Shown: piece by piece, positions 1 through 8,342 of the stretch
Layout: every line of letters starts with the position of its first letter
Position numbering within the stretch: position 1 is the first letter of the stretch
Assembly (NCBI RefSeq): GCF_025195085.2
Contig: NZ_JANAVY020000001.1
Coordinates: forward strand, 186,001-250,000
Reading direction: 5' to 3'
DNA from: Vibrio intestinalis
Lineage (GTDB): Bacteria > Pseudomonadota > Gammaproteobacteria > Enterobacterales > Vibrionaceae
DNA length: 64,000 nucleotides
Made by a program: the position numbers and the translations under genes
The notes under the pieces: model-generated
What the model was told of the DNA's origin: nothing
Databases searched by the model: none
Seen by the model: only the letters and a program-made list of their open reading frames with translations

Positions 1-13
1 GAGAATGGATTAT

Positions 14-38
14 AAAGCCCTAAATTTATTAGGGCTTT
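14..38. terminator. Hairpin downstream of fdhD
   Basis: A perfect 10-bp inverted repeat (arms 14-23 and 29-38, 5-nt loop) lies just past the fdhD stop codon. No long T-tract follows on either strand, so it is a weak or bidirectional terminator, possibly shared with a gene beyond the left edge. Confidence 0.55.
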
Positions 39-46
39 GGAGGGAT

Positions 47-871
47 TTACTGCTGACCTTTAACGTCAAACTTAATTTTTTCAGCGCCAGTAAACACTTG
101 GAAGCGGAGGCCTTTGGCGCGAGCAATGGTTGTTATGCCGAATTTTTTTGCTAAATCTAGGCCCATTTGTGTCACGCCAGAGCGAGAAAGCAGCACAGGA
201 ATACCCATTTGCGCCACTTTTATCACCATTTCAGAAGTCAGACGACCAGTGGTGTAGAAGATTTTATCTTCACCAGACTTTTCATTTAGCCACATTTCTC
301 CGGCTAGTGTGTCTACTGCATTATGGCGACCAACATCTTCAACAAACGAAAGCACTTGGTCATCTTTACAAATCGCGCAGCCATGCACCGCACCCGCTTT
401 TTTGTAAGTATCATTGAAATGAGTCAATGCTTCTAATGCGGCATAGATTTGTGATTGCTTAAGAGGCGTTTGAGGTACTTGATAGTTTTCAAGTTGCTTC
501 ATTACATTGCCATACATGGTGCCTTGTCCACAGCCGGACGTGACCGTTTTTTTCTTCAGCGCACCTTCAATATGCTCAGTGTTCTCTTTGGTAATGACCG
601 CAGCAGTGTGGGTTTGCCAATCAATAATGACCGACTCTAAAGCAGACGGATCAGACAGGAAGCTTTGGTTTTTTAGATAGCCAAGCACTAACGACTCAGG
701 GCGAGAACCTAACGTCATCAAGGTTACGACTTCTCTCCAGTTCAACATCACGGTAAGAGGGCGCTCGCAAGCAATCTGCTTAGTCAGCTTTTCCCCGTAC
801 TCATCGAATACTTCGACTTCTATAGTCTGTAATGGGTTTTCACTGGTTTTAATTATATTGGCTTTAACCAC
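47..871 (-). CDS. fdhD: Formate dehydrogenase accessory sulfurtransferase FdhD
   Basis: 274 aa, cytoplasmic. The FdhD family passes sulfur from IscS to the bis-MGD cofactor of formate dehydrogenases, and without it the enzyme is inactive. Visible family motifs are TSGCGQG (Cys114), EDVGRHNAVD (about 178-187) and the TTGRLTSEMV...GIPVLLSRSG block. E. coli FdhD has a CxxC pair at the active loop. Here only the first cysteine is present (CGQG), although a separate CAIC lies at 166-169. The start is GTG at 871, with AGGA seven bases upstream. The gene diverges from the formate dehydrogenase operon that begins at 1076, which fits its role. Confidence 0.95.
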   Translation of the reverse strand: MVKANIIKTSENPLQTIEVEVFDEYGEKLTKQIACERPLTVMLNWREVVTLMTLGSRPESLVLGYLKNQSFLSDPSALESVIIDWQTHTAAVITKENTEHIEGALKKKTVTSGCGQGTMYGNVMKQLENYQVPQTPLKQSQIYAALEALTHFNDTYKKAGAVHGCAICKDDQVLSFVEDVGRHNAVDTLAGEMWLNEKSGEDKIFYTTGRLTSEMVIKVAQMGIPVLLSRSGVTQMGLDLAKKFGITTIARAKGLRFQVFTGAEKIKFDVKGQQ

Positions 872-1075
872 GAGTGTTCCTATTGGTTTGTTATTGGCTC
901 TACACGTTCAACACAAGCGAAGTGTCTTACTCTTGAATAGCTCTAAGCAATTAGTGTTCCAATTAAACTATTGAGTTTCAAAGGCGCTTTACGCCATTTC
1001 AAAACGAATTATCTTAATACTTAGATTAGGGAACAGTTATTGCTTAGACTGAGTATAACGAAAAGTAGGTGACTC

Positions 1076-1534
1076 ATGACCAATAATAACCAACAAACCA
1101 TCCCACTTAGCAAAAATGAACAGATATGGCCCATTGAGTGCGATATCGTAAGCAATGAAATCAAAACCGGTATTTGGACCACCACGCAAAAGCAGTTGCA
1201 AGGCTTTGATTTAAATCCTGAAGCGCACACTGATCGCCTAGCGCTGCTACAACTTCACCTAGATGAGCGCACGGATTACCGTTTCAATTTAAGCTCACTG
1301 CAACCTAAGCTGTTTGTTGTACTAGATAATTTAGAAGACGAAATCAACGTAGTGGCTCTAACAGCATCACAAAGCGTTGCTGGACAATATATGGATGGCG
1401 ACTATTTGGTACTGTCTAACGACATGCCATTGCCTGTACAAGCTTGGATGGAAGCTTTTATTGGCCGACATGGTGAGTTATTAGAGCAGCGCCGTAAAAA
1501 ACGTAAAGGGGCAGGTAGAGCCAGTGGCAACTAG
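1076..1534 (+). CDS. DUF3305 domain protein, first gene of formate dehydrogenase operon
   Basis: 152 aa, soluble, no signal peptide. The sequence resembles DUF3305 proteins, which sit beside DUF3306 genes in formate dehydrogenase loci of Vibrio and Shewanella. The biochemical role is unknown. The ATG has a good Shine-Dalgarno (AGGTGA), and a TATAAC lies about 17 bases upstream of the ATG. The C-terminus is basic (QRRKKRKGAGR). The stop overlaps the next start by 11 bp, so the pair is translationally coupled. Its position at the head of the operon suggests maturation or assembly of the enzyme, which is inference from context only. Confidence 0.8.
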   Translation: MTNNNQQTIPLSKNEQIWPIECDIVSNEIKTGIWTTTQKQLQGFDLNPEAHTDRLALLQLHLDERTDYRFNLSSLQPKLFVVLDNLEDEINVVALTASQSVAGQYMDGDYLVLSNDMPLPVQAWMEAFIGRHGELLEQRRKKRKGAGRASGN

Positions 1535-2099
1535 TTTTTTATCCCGATGGTCAAAGCGAAAATTAGACCAAAACGATCAGCTTGAAAGCGAGCAACCTGT
1601 TGAAGAAGAGGTCGTAATTGCCCCTAATGATAATAACGATAGCCCTCAGGAAACGGCTGACAGTCAGAGTAGTGTAGGGTTAGCACAAACAGAAGCGGAC
1701 CAATCAGATGAGGAGCAACAGGCGACACTGGGCTCAGCGCTCAGTTCTGATGCCGAGAAACATCTGAAGAAAATGGCGATGCGTAAACTGTTTATGTCTG
1801 AATTCAATCAAGTGGATGCGCTAAATGATTATGATCACGACTACAGCCAAGTGAAGTCCCTCTCTTCTGAGATAGCTGGCCAATTAAGGGATTGGGTGAA
1901 AAACGTAGATGATACTGAGGCAAAAGAAGCGCAAGAAAACCCAGTAGAAATAAGTGATGCAGACTCCAGTCCTAACGAAGAAAGTACTACGACGTCTAGC
2001 GAACTTGAACATAAAAATCAGCCAACGATCGAAGACCTGCGACCAGAGCAACAATCTCAAGCTCATACAGTGGGACAAAATATACCACACGAAAAATAG
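1524..2099 (+). CDS. DUF3306 domain protein
   Basis: 191 aa, very acidic and low-complexity, rich in Q, E, D and S. The N-terminus SFLSRWSKRKL is typical of DUF3306 proteins (FLxRWSxRK). A conserved patch MRKLFMSEFNQVDALNDYDHDY (about 91-112) is the other recognisable part. The start is GTG at 1524, inside the end of the DUF3305 gene. No catalytic motif or membrane segment is visible, and much of the chain is probably disordered. Function is unknown. Co-occurrence with formate dehydrogenase suggests an accessory or assembly role. A terminator follows at 2132-2160. Confidence 0.8.
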   Translation: MATSFLSRWSKRKLDQNDQLESEQPVEEEVVIAPNDNNDSPQETADSQSSVGLAQTEADQSDEEQQATLGSALSSDAEKHLKKMAMRKLFMSEFNQVDALNDYDHDYSQVKSLSSEIAGQLRDWVKNVDDTEAKEAQENPVEISDADSSPNEESTTTSSELEHKNQPTIEDLRPEQQSQAHTVGQNIPHEK

Positions 2100-2131
2100 G
2101 TACATTTTGACTTAGCCAGATAAAAATCGAG

Positions 2132-2160
2132 TGCGACAAATTGTCGCATTCGGTTTTTTT
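2132..2160 (+). terminator. Rho-independent terminator after DUF3306 gene
   Basis: TGCGACAA / TTGTCGCA arms (2132-2139, 2141-2148) are followed by TTCGG and seven T. It separates the two-gene DUF3305/3306 unit from the polyferredoxin gene, so the structural operon probably has its own promoter in 2161-2277. That gap also holds a GGTTTAAACC palindrome at 2256-2265. Confidence 0.75.
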
Positions 2161-2277
2161 GTACGTTACACATTCAACGAACAACTATAAATTACTGATT
2201 TAATTAAAAATAAAAGTTGGTACAGCAATTGCTATAACAGGTGTAAACATAATCCGGTTTAAACCTGGAACTGAGCG

Positions 2278-3939
2278 ATGCTTAAACAATTACTACAAGA
2301 AGCAACCACGAATAACGGAAAAGCTCGTCTTTACGCGTATGAGAATACCGTAGAGCTGAAAAACCTTATTCCACCCACAGTGAGCTATGAGAGTGGGGGC
2401 AATACATTAATTGTCGGCCCTACTGCTATCATCGAAAGTGCTGCGCAACAATTGAGCGAAATGCACAGCTTAACCCTCCTTTCGACAGATGGAGAGCAGG
2501 GCACTCATAGCCAACTTTACTTTGCTAACTCAGTCAGTGTTAGCGGTTTTTTAGGTACGTTTAACGTTACTGTTGAGAATAACGGTATCGAAAGCAATCT
2601 TGCTAAAGCAGCCATTAATCATGACTGTTTTGATATTGTGCTCGATCTCTGCCTTAGCAGCTGTATGACAGAAGAAGTACCTGTACCGGGTTATTATCCT
2701 GTTGGTCGTGGCTACCCTAAGCTTGCTGAAGCATTAGAAGAAATTCCAACCTTAATGGGTACATTCGACAAGCCGAAATTCTTCCGTCTCGATACCGATC
2801 TATGTGCACACAGTTCTCGTGGCGTAAAAGGTTGTGACCGCTGTGTGGATGCATGTCCTGCTGGCGCGCTTTCAAGCCAAGGGAACGACAAGATTGGTCA
2901 TCGCATTGAGATTAACCCATACCTATGCCAAGGCGTGGGTACGTGTGCATCAGCTTGTCCGACCGAAGCCATTCATTACGCACTTCCAGAGCCGCAAGAC
3001 ACGCAAAAATTCATTGAACGCACCTTAGCGAATTATGAAAAGGCAGGGGGCGTTGATCCTATCGTTCTTATCTGTAGTTCTCGCCATGAAAGTTACAACG
3101 TCATGGCACTTAAAGCATTGCCAGATAACGTTATTCCTGTCGTCGTTGAAGAGCTGCCATCCATTGGTATTGATACTTGGTTCGCGGCACTGGTCAACGG
3201 TGCAACTCAAGTGCTGTTCGCTGCCAGCCGCTTTATGCCCGCGACAATTATTCGTGTGCTGAGCAATGAAGTCGCAACCGCTCAAGAGTTACTGGGTCAA
3301 CTTGGCATTCAAAAAGAGTGTATAGACATTCTTTATCTAGAATCGCTACGTGAAGGACCTCCAACCCTTTGTACGGATTCGTTTGACCTTGCTTTAGGCG
3401 ATCTTGAAGGCGACAAACGCCAGCGACTATTTACCGCGCTAGACGCACTGGCTATTTCGCGTATTCCAGTTGAAAACGTTGTAGAACTTGCGACAAACGC
3501 GCCGTATGGCAACGTCGAATGCGAAAGCAAAGATTGTACGTTGTGTATGAGTTGTGTCGCGGTATGTCCGACACGCGCGCTTCATACAGATGGCGTATCA
3601 CCTTCACTTAAGTTTGTTGAACAAGACTGTGTTCAATGTGGGCTATGTGCCAAAGCGTGTCCAGAGCAAGTTCTCACACTTACGCCGCGTATGAACTGGG
3701 ATAAAGAAGCACGTCAAACCGCGCAAGTTATCCATCAGGAAAAAGCCGCTGAATGTGTGCGTTGTCATAAGCCATTCGCACCACAATCAATGATTGATAT
3801 GTTGCAAGATAAGTTACGCGGTCACTCTCATTTCGCAGATGAAGCGGCGATTAACCGTATTGCGATGTGCGAAGACTGTCGCGTTATCGATATGTTTGAA
3901 GCCATGGCTGATGACCCAACCAAGCAGTTGAACTACTAG
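2278..3939 (+). CDS. 4Fe-4S polyferredoxin-like protein of formate dehydrogenase locus
   Basis: 553 aa, no signal peptide, so cytoplasmic. An N-terminal non-cysteine domain (about 1-115, GNTLIVGPT) is followed by two adjacent ferredoxin motifs (C186xxCxxxC with C176; C217/C223/C227). A Rossmann-like middle (about 255-400) follows, then a second bis-[4Fe-4S] pair (CTLCMSC..C and CVQCGLC..C, about 415-460) and a C-terminal CxxC...CxxC zinc-ribbon-like tail. The layout recalls HdrA- or NADH-linked iron-sulfur carriers. It probably shuttles electrons to or from formate dehydrogenase, or serves its maturation. The partner cannot be read from sequence. The gene lies 11 bp before the TorD-like chaperone gene. 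Confidence 0.8.
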   Translation: MLKQLLQEATTNNGKARLYAYENTVELKNLIPPTVSYESGGNTLIVGPTAIIESAAQQLSEMHSLTLLSTDGEQGTHSQLYFANSVSVSGFLGTFNVTVENNGIESNLAKAAINHDCFDIVLDLCLSSCMTEEVPVPGYYPVGRGYPKLAEALEEIPTLMGTFDKPKFFRLDTDLCAHSSRGVKGCDRCVDACPAGALSSQGNDKIGHRIEINPYLCQGVGTCASACPTEAIHYALPEPQDTQKFIERTLANYEKAGGVDPIVLICSSRHESYNVMALKALPDNVIPVVVEELPSIGIDTWFAALVNGATQVLFAASRFMPATIIRVLSNEVATAQELLGQLGIQKECIDILYLESLREGPPTLCTDSFDLALGDLEGDKRQRLFTALDALAISRIPVENVVELATNAPYGNVECESKDCTLCMSCVAVCPTRALHTDGVSPSLKFVEQDCVQCGLCAKACPEQVLTLTPRMNWDKEARQTAQVIHQEKAAECVRCHKPFAPQSMIDMLQDKLRGHSHFADEAAINRIAMCEDCRVIDMFEAMADDPTKQLNY

Positions 3940-3950
3940 GAGAGAGCGTA

Positions 3951-4574
3951 GTGAATCTAGAACAACAAAGTCTACGTGCTGACATCTACCTATTACTGGC
4001 GACGTTGTTGCGTCAAAAGCCAAGTGCCGAGCTTATCGAGTTTTTAACTCAGCTTGATATCGAACCAAGCCAGAGCGAAATGCAGCAAGCGTGGCAGCAA
4101 TTAAAGCAAGCCGCAATGAATAGTGACGACGAACAACTGACCGATGAATATCAAGATCTATTCATCGGTATTGGCCGCGGTGAAGTGGTGCCTTTTGCAT
4201 CTTGGCATTTAACCGGTTCATTAATGGAAAAGCCATTAGCAGAGATCCGCAAAGATCTTCAATTGCTTGGCCTAGAACGCGACGAGCAAGTTAAAGAACC
4301 AGAAGACCATATCGCTGCACTGTTCGAAGTGATGGCCGCTCTAACAGAAGAAGACGCAGCGATTCAGCAAGTGTTCTTCAATAAGCACATCGCTCCTTGG
4401 TTTGTTTCGCTTTGTGAGCAAATTCAGCAAGCGAAAAGTGCACAGTTTTACTTAGCAGTGGCGGCATTAATGCGTGCTTTCGCCACCGTAGAGCAAGTCC
4501 AATTTAGTCAAAACGTTCAAAGTACTAAAACCAGTTTAAAAATTGATGTGAAAAACGTGACTACTTACGAGTAG
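3951..4574 (+). CDS. TorD/DmsD-family molybdoenzyme chaperone
   Basis: 207 aa, cytoplasmic, all-helical. Family signatures are DEYQDLFIGIGRG (about 63-75), PFASWHLTGSLM (about 79-90) and KEPEDHIAALFEVMAAL (about 113-130). TorD-family proteins bind the twin-arginine leader and the immature catalytic subunit until the molybdopterin cofactor is inserted, then release it for Tat export. The obvious clients are the Tat peptides encoded next (4645 and 4853). The start is GTG at 3951 with AGGAGAG upstream. Shewanella and Campylobacter loci place a similar chaperone at this position. Confidence 0.88.
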   Translation: MNLEQQSLRADIYLLLATLLRQKPSAELIEFLTQLDIEPSQSEMQQAWQQLKQAAMNSDDEQLTDEYQDLFIGIGRGEVVPFASWHLTGSLMEKPLAEIRKDLQLLGLERDEQVKEPEDHIAALFEVMAALTEEDAAIQQVFFNKHIAPWFVSLCEQIQQAKSAQFYLAVAALMRAFATVEQVQFSQNVQSTKTSLKIDVKNVTTYE

Positions 4575-4644
4575 TTACACGGAAGTCACGTCGATAAGAG
4601 GGGCTTAAGCCTCCAAAACACTACCGTAAGGTAAGGAAGCAACA

Positions 4645-4842
4645 ATGAAAGATAATAATGAAATTAATTCAAGCCGCCGAGATCTTCTCAAAGGCTTAAC
4701 GACTGCTGCCGTAGCTGGTGCGGTTGTCGCTGGAACAAAAGCGGCAAGCGCTTCAGAAACTGTAGATATTAAACAAGAAAGCGTGAAGAAGACGGGCTAT
4801 CGCGAAACTCAGCATGTTCGCGACTACTACGACTCACTATAG
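4645..4842 (+). CDS. Formate dehydrogenase region Tat-target peptide (formate_TAT family)
   Basis: 65 aa. The N-terminus carries a twin-arginine motif SRRDLLK (10-16), then an alanine/valine hydrophobic stretch and an ASA cleavage site, leaving about 28 mature residues ending VRDYYDSL. It matches the family annotated 'formate dehydrogenase region TAT target' (TIGR02811), always next to fdhA. It lies 10 bp before fdhA with a GGAGC ribosome site between. A small periplasmic subunit or a Tat-export helper for FdhA is plausible. The function is unproven. Confidence 0.85.
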   Translation: MKDNNEINSSRRDLLKGLTTAAVAGAVVAGTKAASASETVDIKQESVKKTGYRETQHVRDYYDSL

Positions 4843-4852
4843 GAGCTAACCG

Positions 4853-7708
4853 ATGAAATTAGTCAAACGCTCCGACTCTGTGAGCAAAGAACAAAACCAA
4901 CTTGGCGTCTCTCGTCGTACGTTTATGAAGAACACTTCATTTGCGGCTGGTGGTGCAGTGGTTGGTGCGAGTTTATTCGCGCCGGGCATGATCAAAAAGG
5001 CACAAGCTAAGTCAGTTGATCCAGATGCAAAAACGGAAGTGAAACGTACTATCTGTTCTCACTGCTCAGTGGGTTGTGGTATTTACGCTGAAGTACAAAA
5101 TGGTGTTTGGACAGGTCAAGAGCCTGCATTCGACCACCCATTCAACGCTGGTGGCCACTGTGCCAAAGGCGCAGCACTGCGTGAGCATGGCCATGGTGAG
5201 CGTCGTCTTAAATACCCAATGAAGCTTGAAGGCGGTAAGTGGAAGAAGCTTTCTTGGGAACAAGCGATCGAGGAGATCGGTAACAAAGCACTAGAGATTC
5301 GTAAAGAATCTGGTCCAGATTCAGTTTACTGGCTTGGTAGTGCGAAGCACAGTAACGAACAAGCATACAGCTTCCGTAAAATGGCATCACTTTGGGGTAC
5401 CAACAACGTTGACCACCAAGCGCGTATTTGTCACTCAACCACTGTAGCCGGTGTTGCGAACACTTGGGGCTACGGCGCGATGACAAACTCGTTCAACGAC
5501 ATGCACAACTGTAAGTCGATTCTGTTCATCGGTTCGAACCCTGCTGAAGCGCACCCAGTGGCGATGCAGCACATCCTAATAGCAAAAGAGAAGAGCAACT
5601 GTAAGATTGTTGTTGCTGACCCGCGTCGTACACGCACTGCGGCTAAAGCCGACCATTACGTATCACTGCGTCCGGGTTCTGATGTTGCATTCATCTGGGG
5701 CATCCTATGGCATGTGTTTGCAAACAAGTGGGAAGATAAAGAGTTCATTCGCCAACGCGTATTCGGCATGGATGAAATTCGTCAAGAAGTGGCTAAGTGG
5801 AACCCACAAGAAGTTGAACGCGTAACCGGCGTTTCAGAGAAAGATGTGTACCAAACAGCGAAATTGCTGAGCGAACATCGCCCAGGCTGTGTGGTTTGGT
5901 GTATGGGTGGTACTCAACATACTACTGGTAACAACAACACACGTGCTTACTGTGTGCTTGAATTGGCACTAGGTAACATGGGTAAATCAGGCGGCGGTGC
6001 TAACATCTTCCGTGGCCACGATAACGTACAAGGCGCAACTGACCTTGGCGTACTGTCGCATACTCTACCAGGTTACTACGGCCTATCTGATGGCGCGTGG
6101 AAGCACTGGGCAGGTGTTTGGGGCCTAGAGCACGAATGGATTAAGAACCGATTCGACCAAAAAGAATATCGCGGTAAAAAACCAATCAACAACATGGGCA
6201 TTCCTGTTTCGCGTTGGATTGATGGTGTTCTAGAAAACAAAGACAACATTGAGCAGAACGACAACATTCGCGCCATGTTCTACTGGGGTCACGCTGTGAA
6301 CTCTCAGACTCGTGGCCCTGAAATGAAGAAAGCGATGCAGAAGTTGGACATGATGGTCATCGTTGACCCATACCCAACGGTTGCAGCCGTAATGAACGAC
6401 CGTACTGATGGCGTTTACCTGCTTCCGGCAACCACTCAGTTTGAAACTTACGGCAGTGTGACGGCATCAAACCGTTCAATCCAATGGCGTGACAAAGTCG
6501 TTGAGCCGTTGTTCGAATCTAAGCCAGACCACGAAATCATGTATCTGCTGACCAAAAAGCTTGGATTTGCAGATCAGTTATTCAAAAACGTGCGTGTTGA
6601 AAATAACCAACCGGTTATTGAAGACATTACTCGTGAGTTTAACAAAGGCATGTGGACCATTGGTTACACAGGTCAAAGCCCAGAGCGTCTAAAAGCGCAC
6701 CAACAAAACTGGCACACATTCCACAACACAACCTTGGAAGCAGAAGGTGGCCCTGCACACGGCGAAACCTACGGTCTACCTTGGCCATGTTGGGGTACAC
6801 CGGAAATGAAACACCCAGGTACGCATATCCTTTACGATACCTCTAAGCCGGTAGCGCAAGGTGGCGGTAACTTCCGTGCACGTTTTGGTGTTGAGTTTGA
6901 AGGTAACAACCTACTTGCAGAAGACAGCTACTCAGCAGGCTGTGAGCTTGAAGATGGCTACCCAGAGTTCAGTGACAAGCTACTGAAACACCTTGGTTGG
7001 TGGGATGACCTAACTGAAGCAGAAAAAGCGGCAGCTGAAGGTAAAAACTGGAAAACAGACACTTCTGGCGGTATCCAGCGCGTTGCAATCAAGCACGGTT
7101 GTATTCCATTTGGTAACGCAAAAGCTCGTGCAGTTGTTTGGACATTCCCAGACCGCGTACCACTGCACCGTGAGCCGCTGTACACGCCTCGTCGTGATCT
7201 GGTCGCAGACTACCCAACGTGGGACGACAGCGAGTCTATTTACCGTCTACCAACTATGTACAAATCAATCCAAGACCAAGATAAATCGGGTGAGTACCCA
7301 ATTATCCTAACCTCTGGTCGTCTGGTTGAATACGAAGGTGGTGGTGAAGAAACCCGTTCAAACCCATGGCTTGCAGAGCTACAGCAAGAAATGTTCGTAG
7401 AAGTGAACCCGAAAGATGCTAACGACCTTGGCTTCAAAGACGGTGACATGGTGTGGGTTGAAGGTGCAGAGAAAGGACGCATCCACGTTAAAGCAATGGT
7501 GACACGCCGCGTACGTCCGGGCATGGCATTCATTCCTTTCCACTTCGGCGGTAAGTTCGAGGGTGAAGATTTACGTCACAAGTACCCAGAAGGTACAGAT
7601 CCATACGTGATTGGTGAATCAGCAAACATTGCAACGACTTATGGTTATGATCCTGTAACGCAAATGCAGGAAACCAAAGTCACCCTATGTAACATTCGCC
7701 CAGCGTAA
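4853..7708 (+). CDS. fdhA: Formate dehydrogenase catalytic (alpha) subunit, cysteine type, Tat-exported
   Basis: 951 aa periplasmic oxidoreductase that oxidises formate to CO2 at a bis-MGD Mo/W centre. There is a Tat signal SRRTFMK (20-26). The N-terminal [4Fe-4S] ligands are C68, C71, C75 and C103. The metal-ligand motif ARICHSTTVAG has Cys193 where E. coli FdnG/FdoG carry selenocysteine (RVUHSPTVA). Molydopterin oxidoreductase and dinucleotide-binding domains follow (GRLVEYEGGGEETRSNPW near the C-terminus). FeS and cytochrome b subunits follow at once, so electrons go to the membrane quinone pool. Length and motifs are intact. Confidence 0.97.
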   Translation: MKLVKRSDSVSKEQNQLGVSRRTFMKNTSFAAGGAVVGASLFAPGMIKKAQAKSVDPDAKTEVKRTICSHCSVGCGIYAEVQNGVWTGQEPAFDHPFNAGGHCAKGAALREHGHGERRLKYPMKLEGGKWKKLSWEQAIEEIGNKALEIRKESGPDSVYWLGSAKHSNEQAYSFRKMASLWGTNNVDHQARICHSTTVAGVANTWGYGAMTNSFNDMHNCKSILFIGSNPAEAHPVAMQHILIAKEKSNCKIVVADPRRTRTAAKADHYVSLRPGSDVAFIWGILWHVFANKWEDKEFIRQRVFGMDEIRQEVAKWNPQEVERVTGVSEKDVYQTAKLLSEHRPGCVVWCMGGTQHTTGNNNTRAYCVLELALGNMGKSGGGANIFRGHDNVQGATDLGVLSHTLPGYYGLSDGAWKHWAGVWGLEHEWIKNRFDQKEYRGKKPINNMGIPVSRWIDGVLENKDNIEQNDNIRAMFYWGHAVNSQTRGPEMKKAMQKLDMMVIVDPYPTVAAVMNDRTDGVYLLPATTQFETYGSVTASNRSIQWRDKVVEPLFESKPDHEIMYLLTKKLGFADQLFKNVRVENNQPVIEDITREFNKGMWTIGYTGQSPERLKAHQQNWHTFHNTTLEAEGGPAHGETYGLPWPCWGTPEMKHPGTHILYDTSKPVAQGGGNFRARFGVEFEGNNLLAEDSYSAGCELEDGYPEFSDKLLKHLGWWDDLTEAEKAAAEGKNWKTDTSGGIQRVAIKHGCIPFGNAKARAVVWTFPDRVPLHREPLYTPRRDLVADYPTWDDSESIYRLPTMYKSIQDQDKSGEYPIILTSGRLVEYEGGGEETRSNPWLAELQQEMFVEVNPKDANDLGFKDGDMVWVEGAEKGRIHVKAMVTRRVRPGMAFIPFHFGGKFEGEDLRHKYPEGTDPYVIGESANIATTYGYDPVTQMQETKVTLCNIRPA

Positions 7709-7719
7709 GGAGTTAAAAA

Positions 7720-8328
7720 ATGGCTCGAATGAAATTCCTATGTGACACCAAACGCTGCATCGAATGTAACGGCTGTGTGACTGCATGTAAAAACGAAAAC
7801 GACGACGCATTAGAGTGGGGCATTCAACGCCGCCGCGTAGTGACGTTGAATGATGGTGAACCGGGTGAAAACTCGATTTCAGTCGCTTGTATGCACTGTA
7901 CAGACGCGCCTTGTATGGCGGTTTGTCCTGCTGACTGTTTCGAGCATACTGAAGATGGCATCGTACTGCATAACAAAGATCTTTGTATCGGTTGTGGTTA
8001 CTGCCTATTTGCTTGCCCATTTGGTGCGCCTCAGTTCCCTAAACAAGCAGCATTTGGCGAGCGCGGTAAAATGGACAAATGTACTTTCTGTGCAGGCGGT
8101 CCTGAAACTGAACCGGGTTCAGTAGAAGAGCGTGAAAAGTACGGCGCTAACCGTATTGCAGAAGGCAAACTGCCAATGTGTGCATCGCTTTGTTCAACCA
8201 AAGCTCTGCTTGCTGGTGATGCTGAAAAAGTATCAGAGATCTTCCGTCAACGTGTGGTTCAACGTGGTGCTGAAAATGCCGGTTGGACAAACGGTGAAGA
8301 TCTTTCTTACGACGCGACTAAAAGCTAA
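7720..8328 (+). CDS. fdhB: Formate dehydrogenase iron-sulfur (beta) subunit
   Basis: 202 aa. Four cysteine clusters typical of the FdnH/HybA/DmsB class are visible: CDTKRCIECNGCVTAC, CMHCTDAPCMAVCPADC, CIGCGYCLFACPFG and CTFC...CASLC. They carry electrons from FdhA to the cytochrome b subunit. There is no Tat signal of its own, so it probably crosses the membrane piggy-backed on FdhA. It also lacks the C-terminal anchor helix of E. coli FdnH (294 aa), being shorter. AAGGAG lies before the ATG, 11 bp after fdhA. Confidence 0.95.
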   Translation: MARMKFLCDTKRCIECNGCVTACKNENDDALEWGIQRRRVVTLNDGEPGENSISVACMHCTDAPCMAVCPADCFEHTEDGIVLHNKDLCIGCGYCLFACPFGAPQFPKQAAFGERGKMDKCTFCAGGPETEPGSVEEREKYGANRIAEGKLPMCASLCSTKALLAGDAEKVSEIFRQRVVQRGAENAGWTNGEDLSYDATKS

Positions 8329-8342
8329 GCGTGGAGAGAGAT

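Noticed and set aside
2195..2208. Possible FNR site upstream of the polyferredoxin gene
   Set aside because: Only about 7 of 10 informative bases match, and the right half is poor.
8331..8342. GTG start for the cytochrome b subunit
   Set aside because: The GGAGAGAG ribosome site lies inside this stretch and fits the ATG at 8343.
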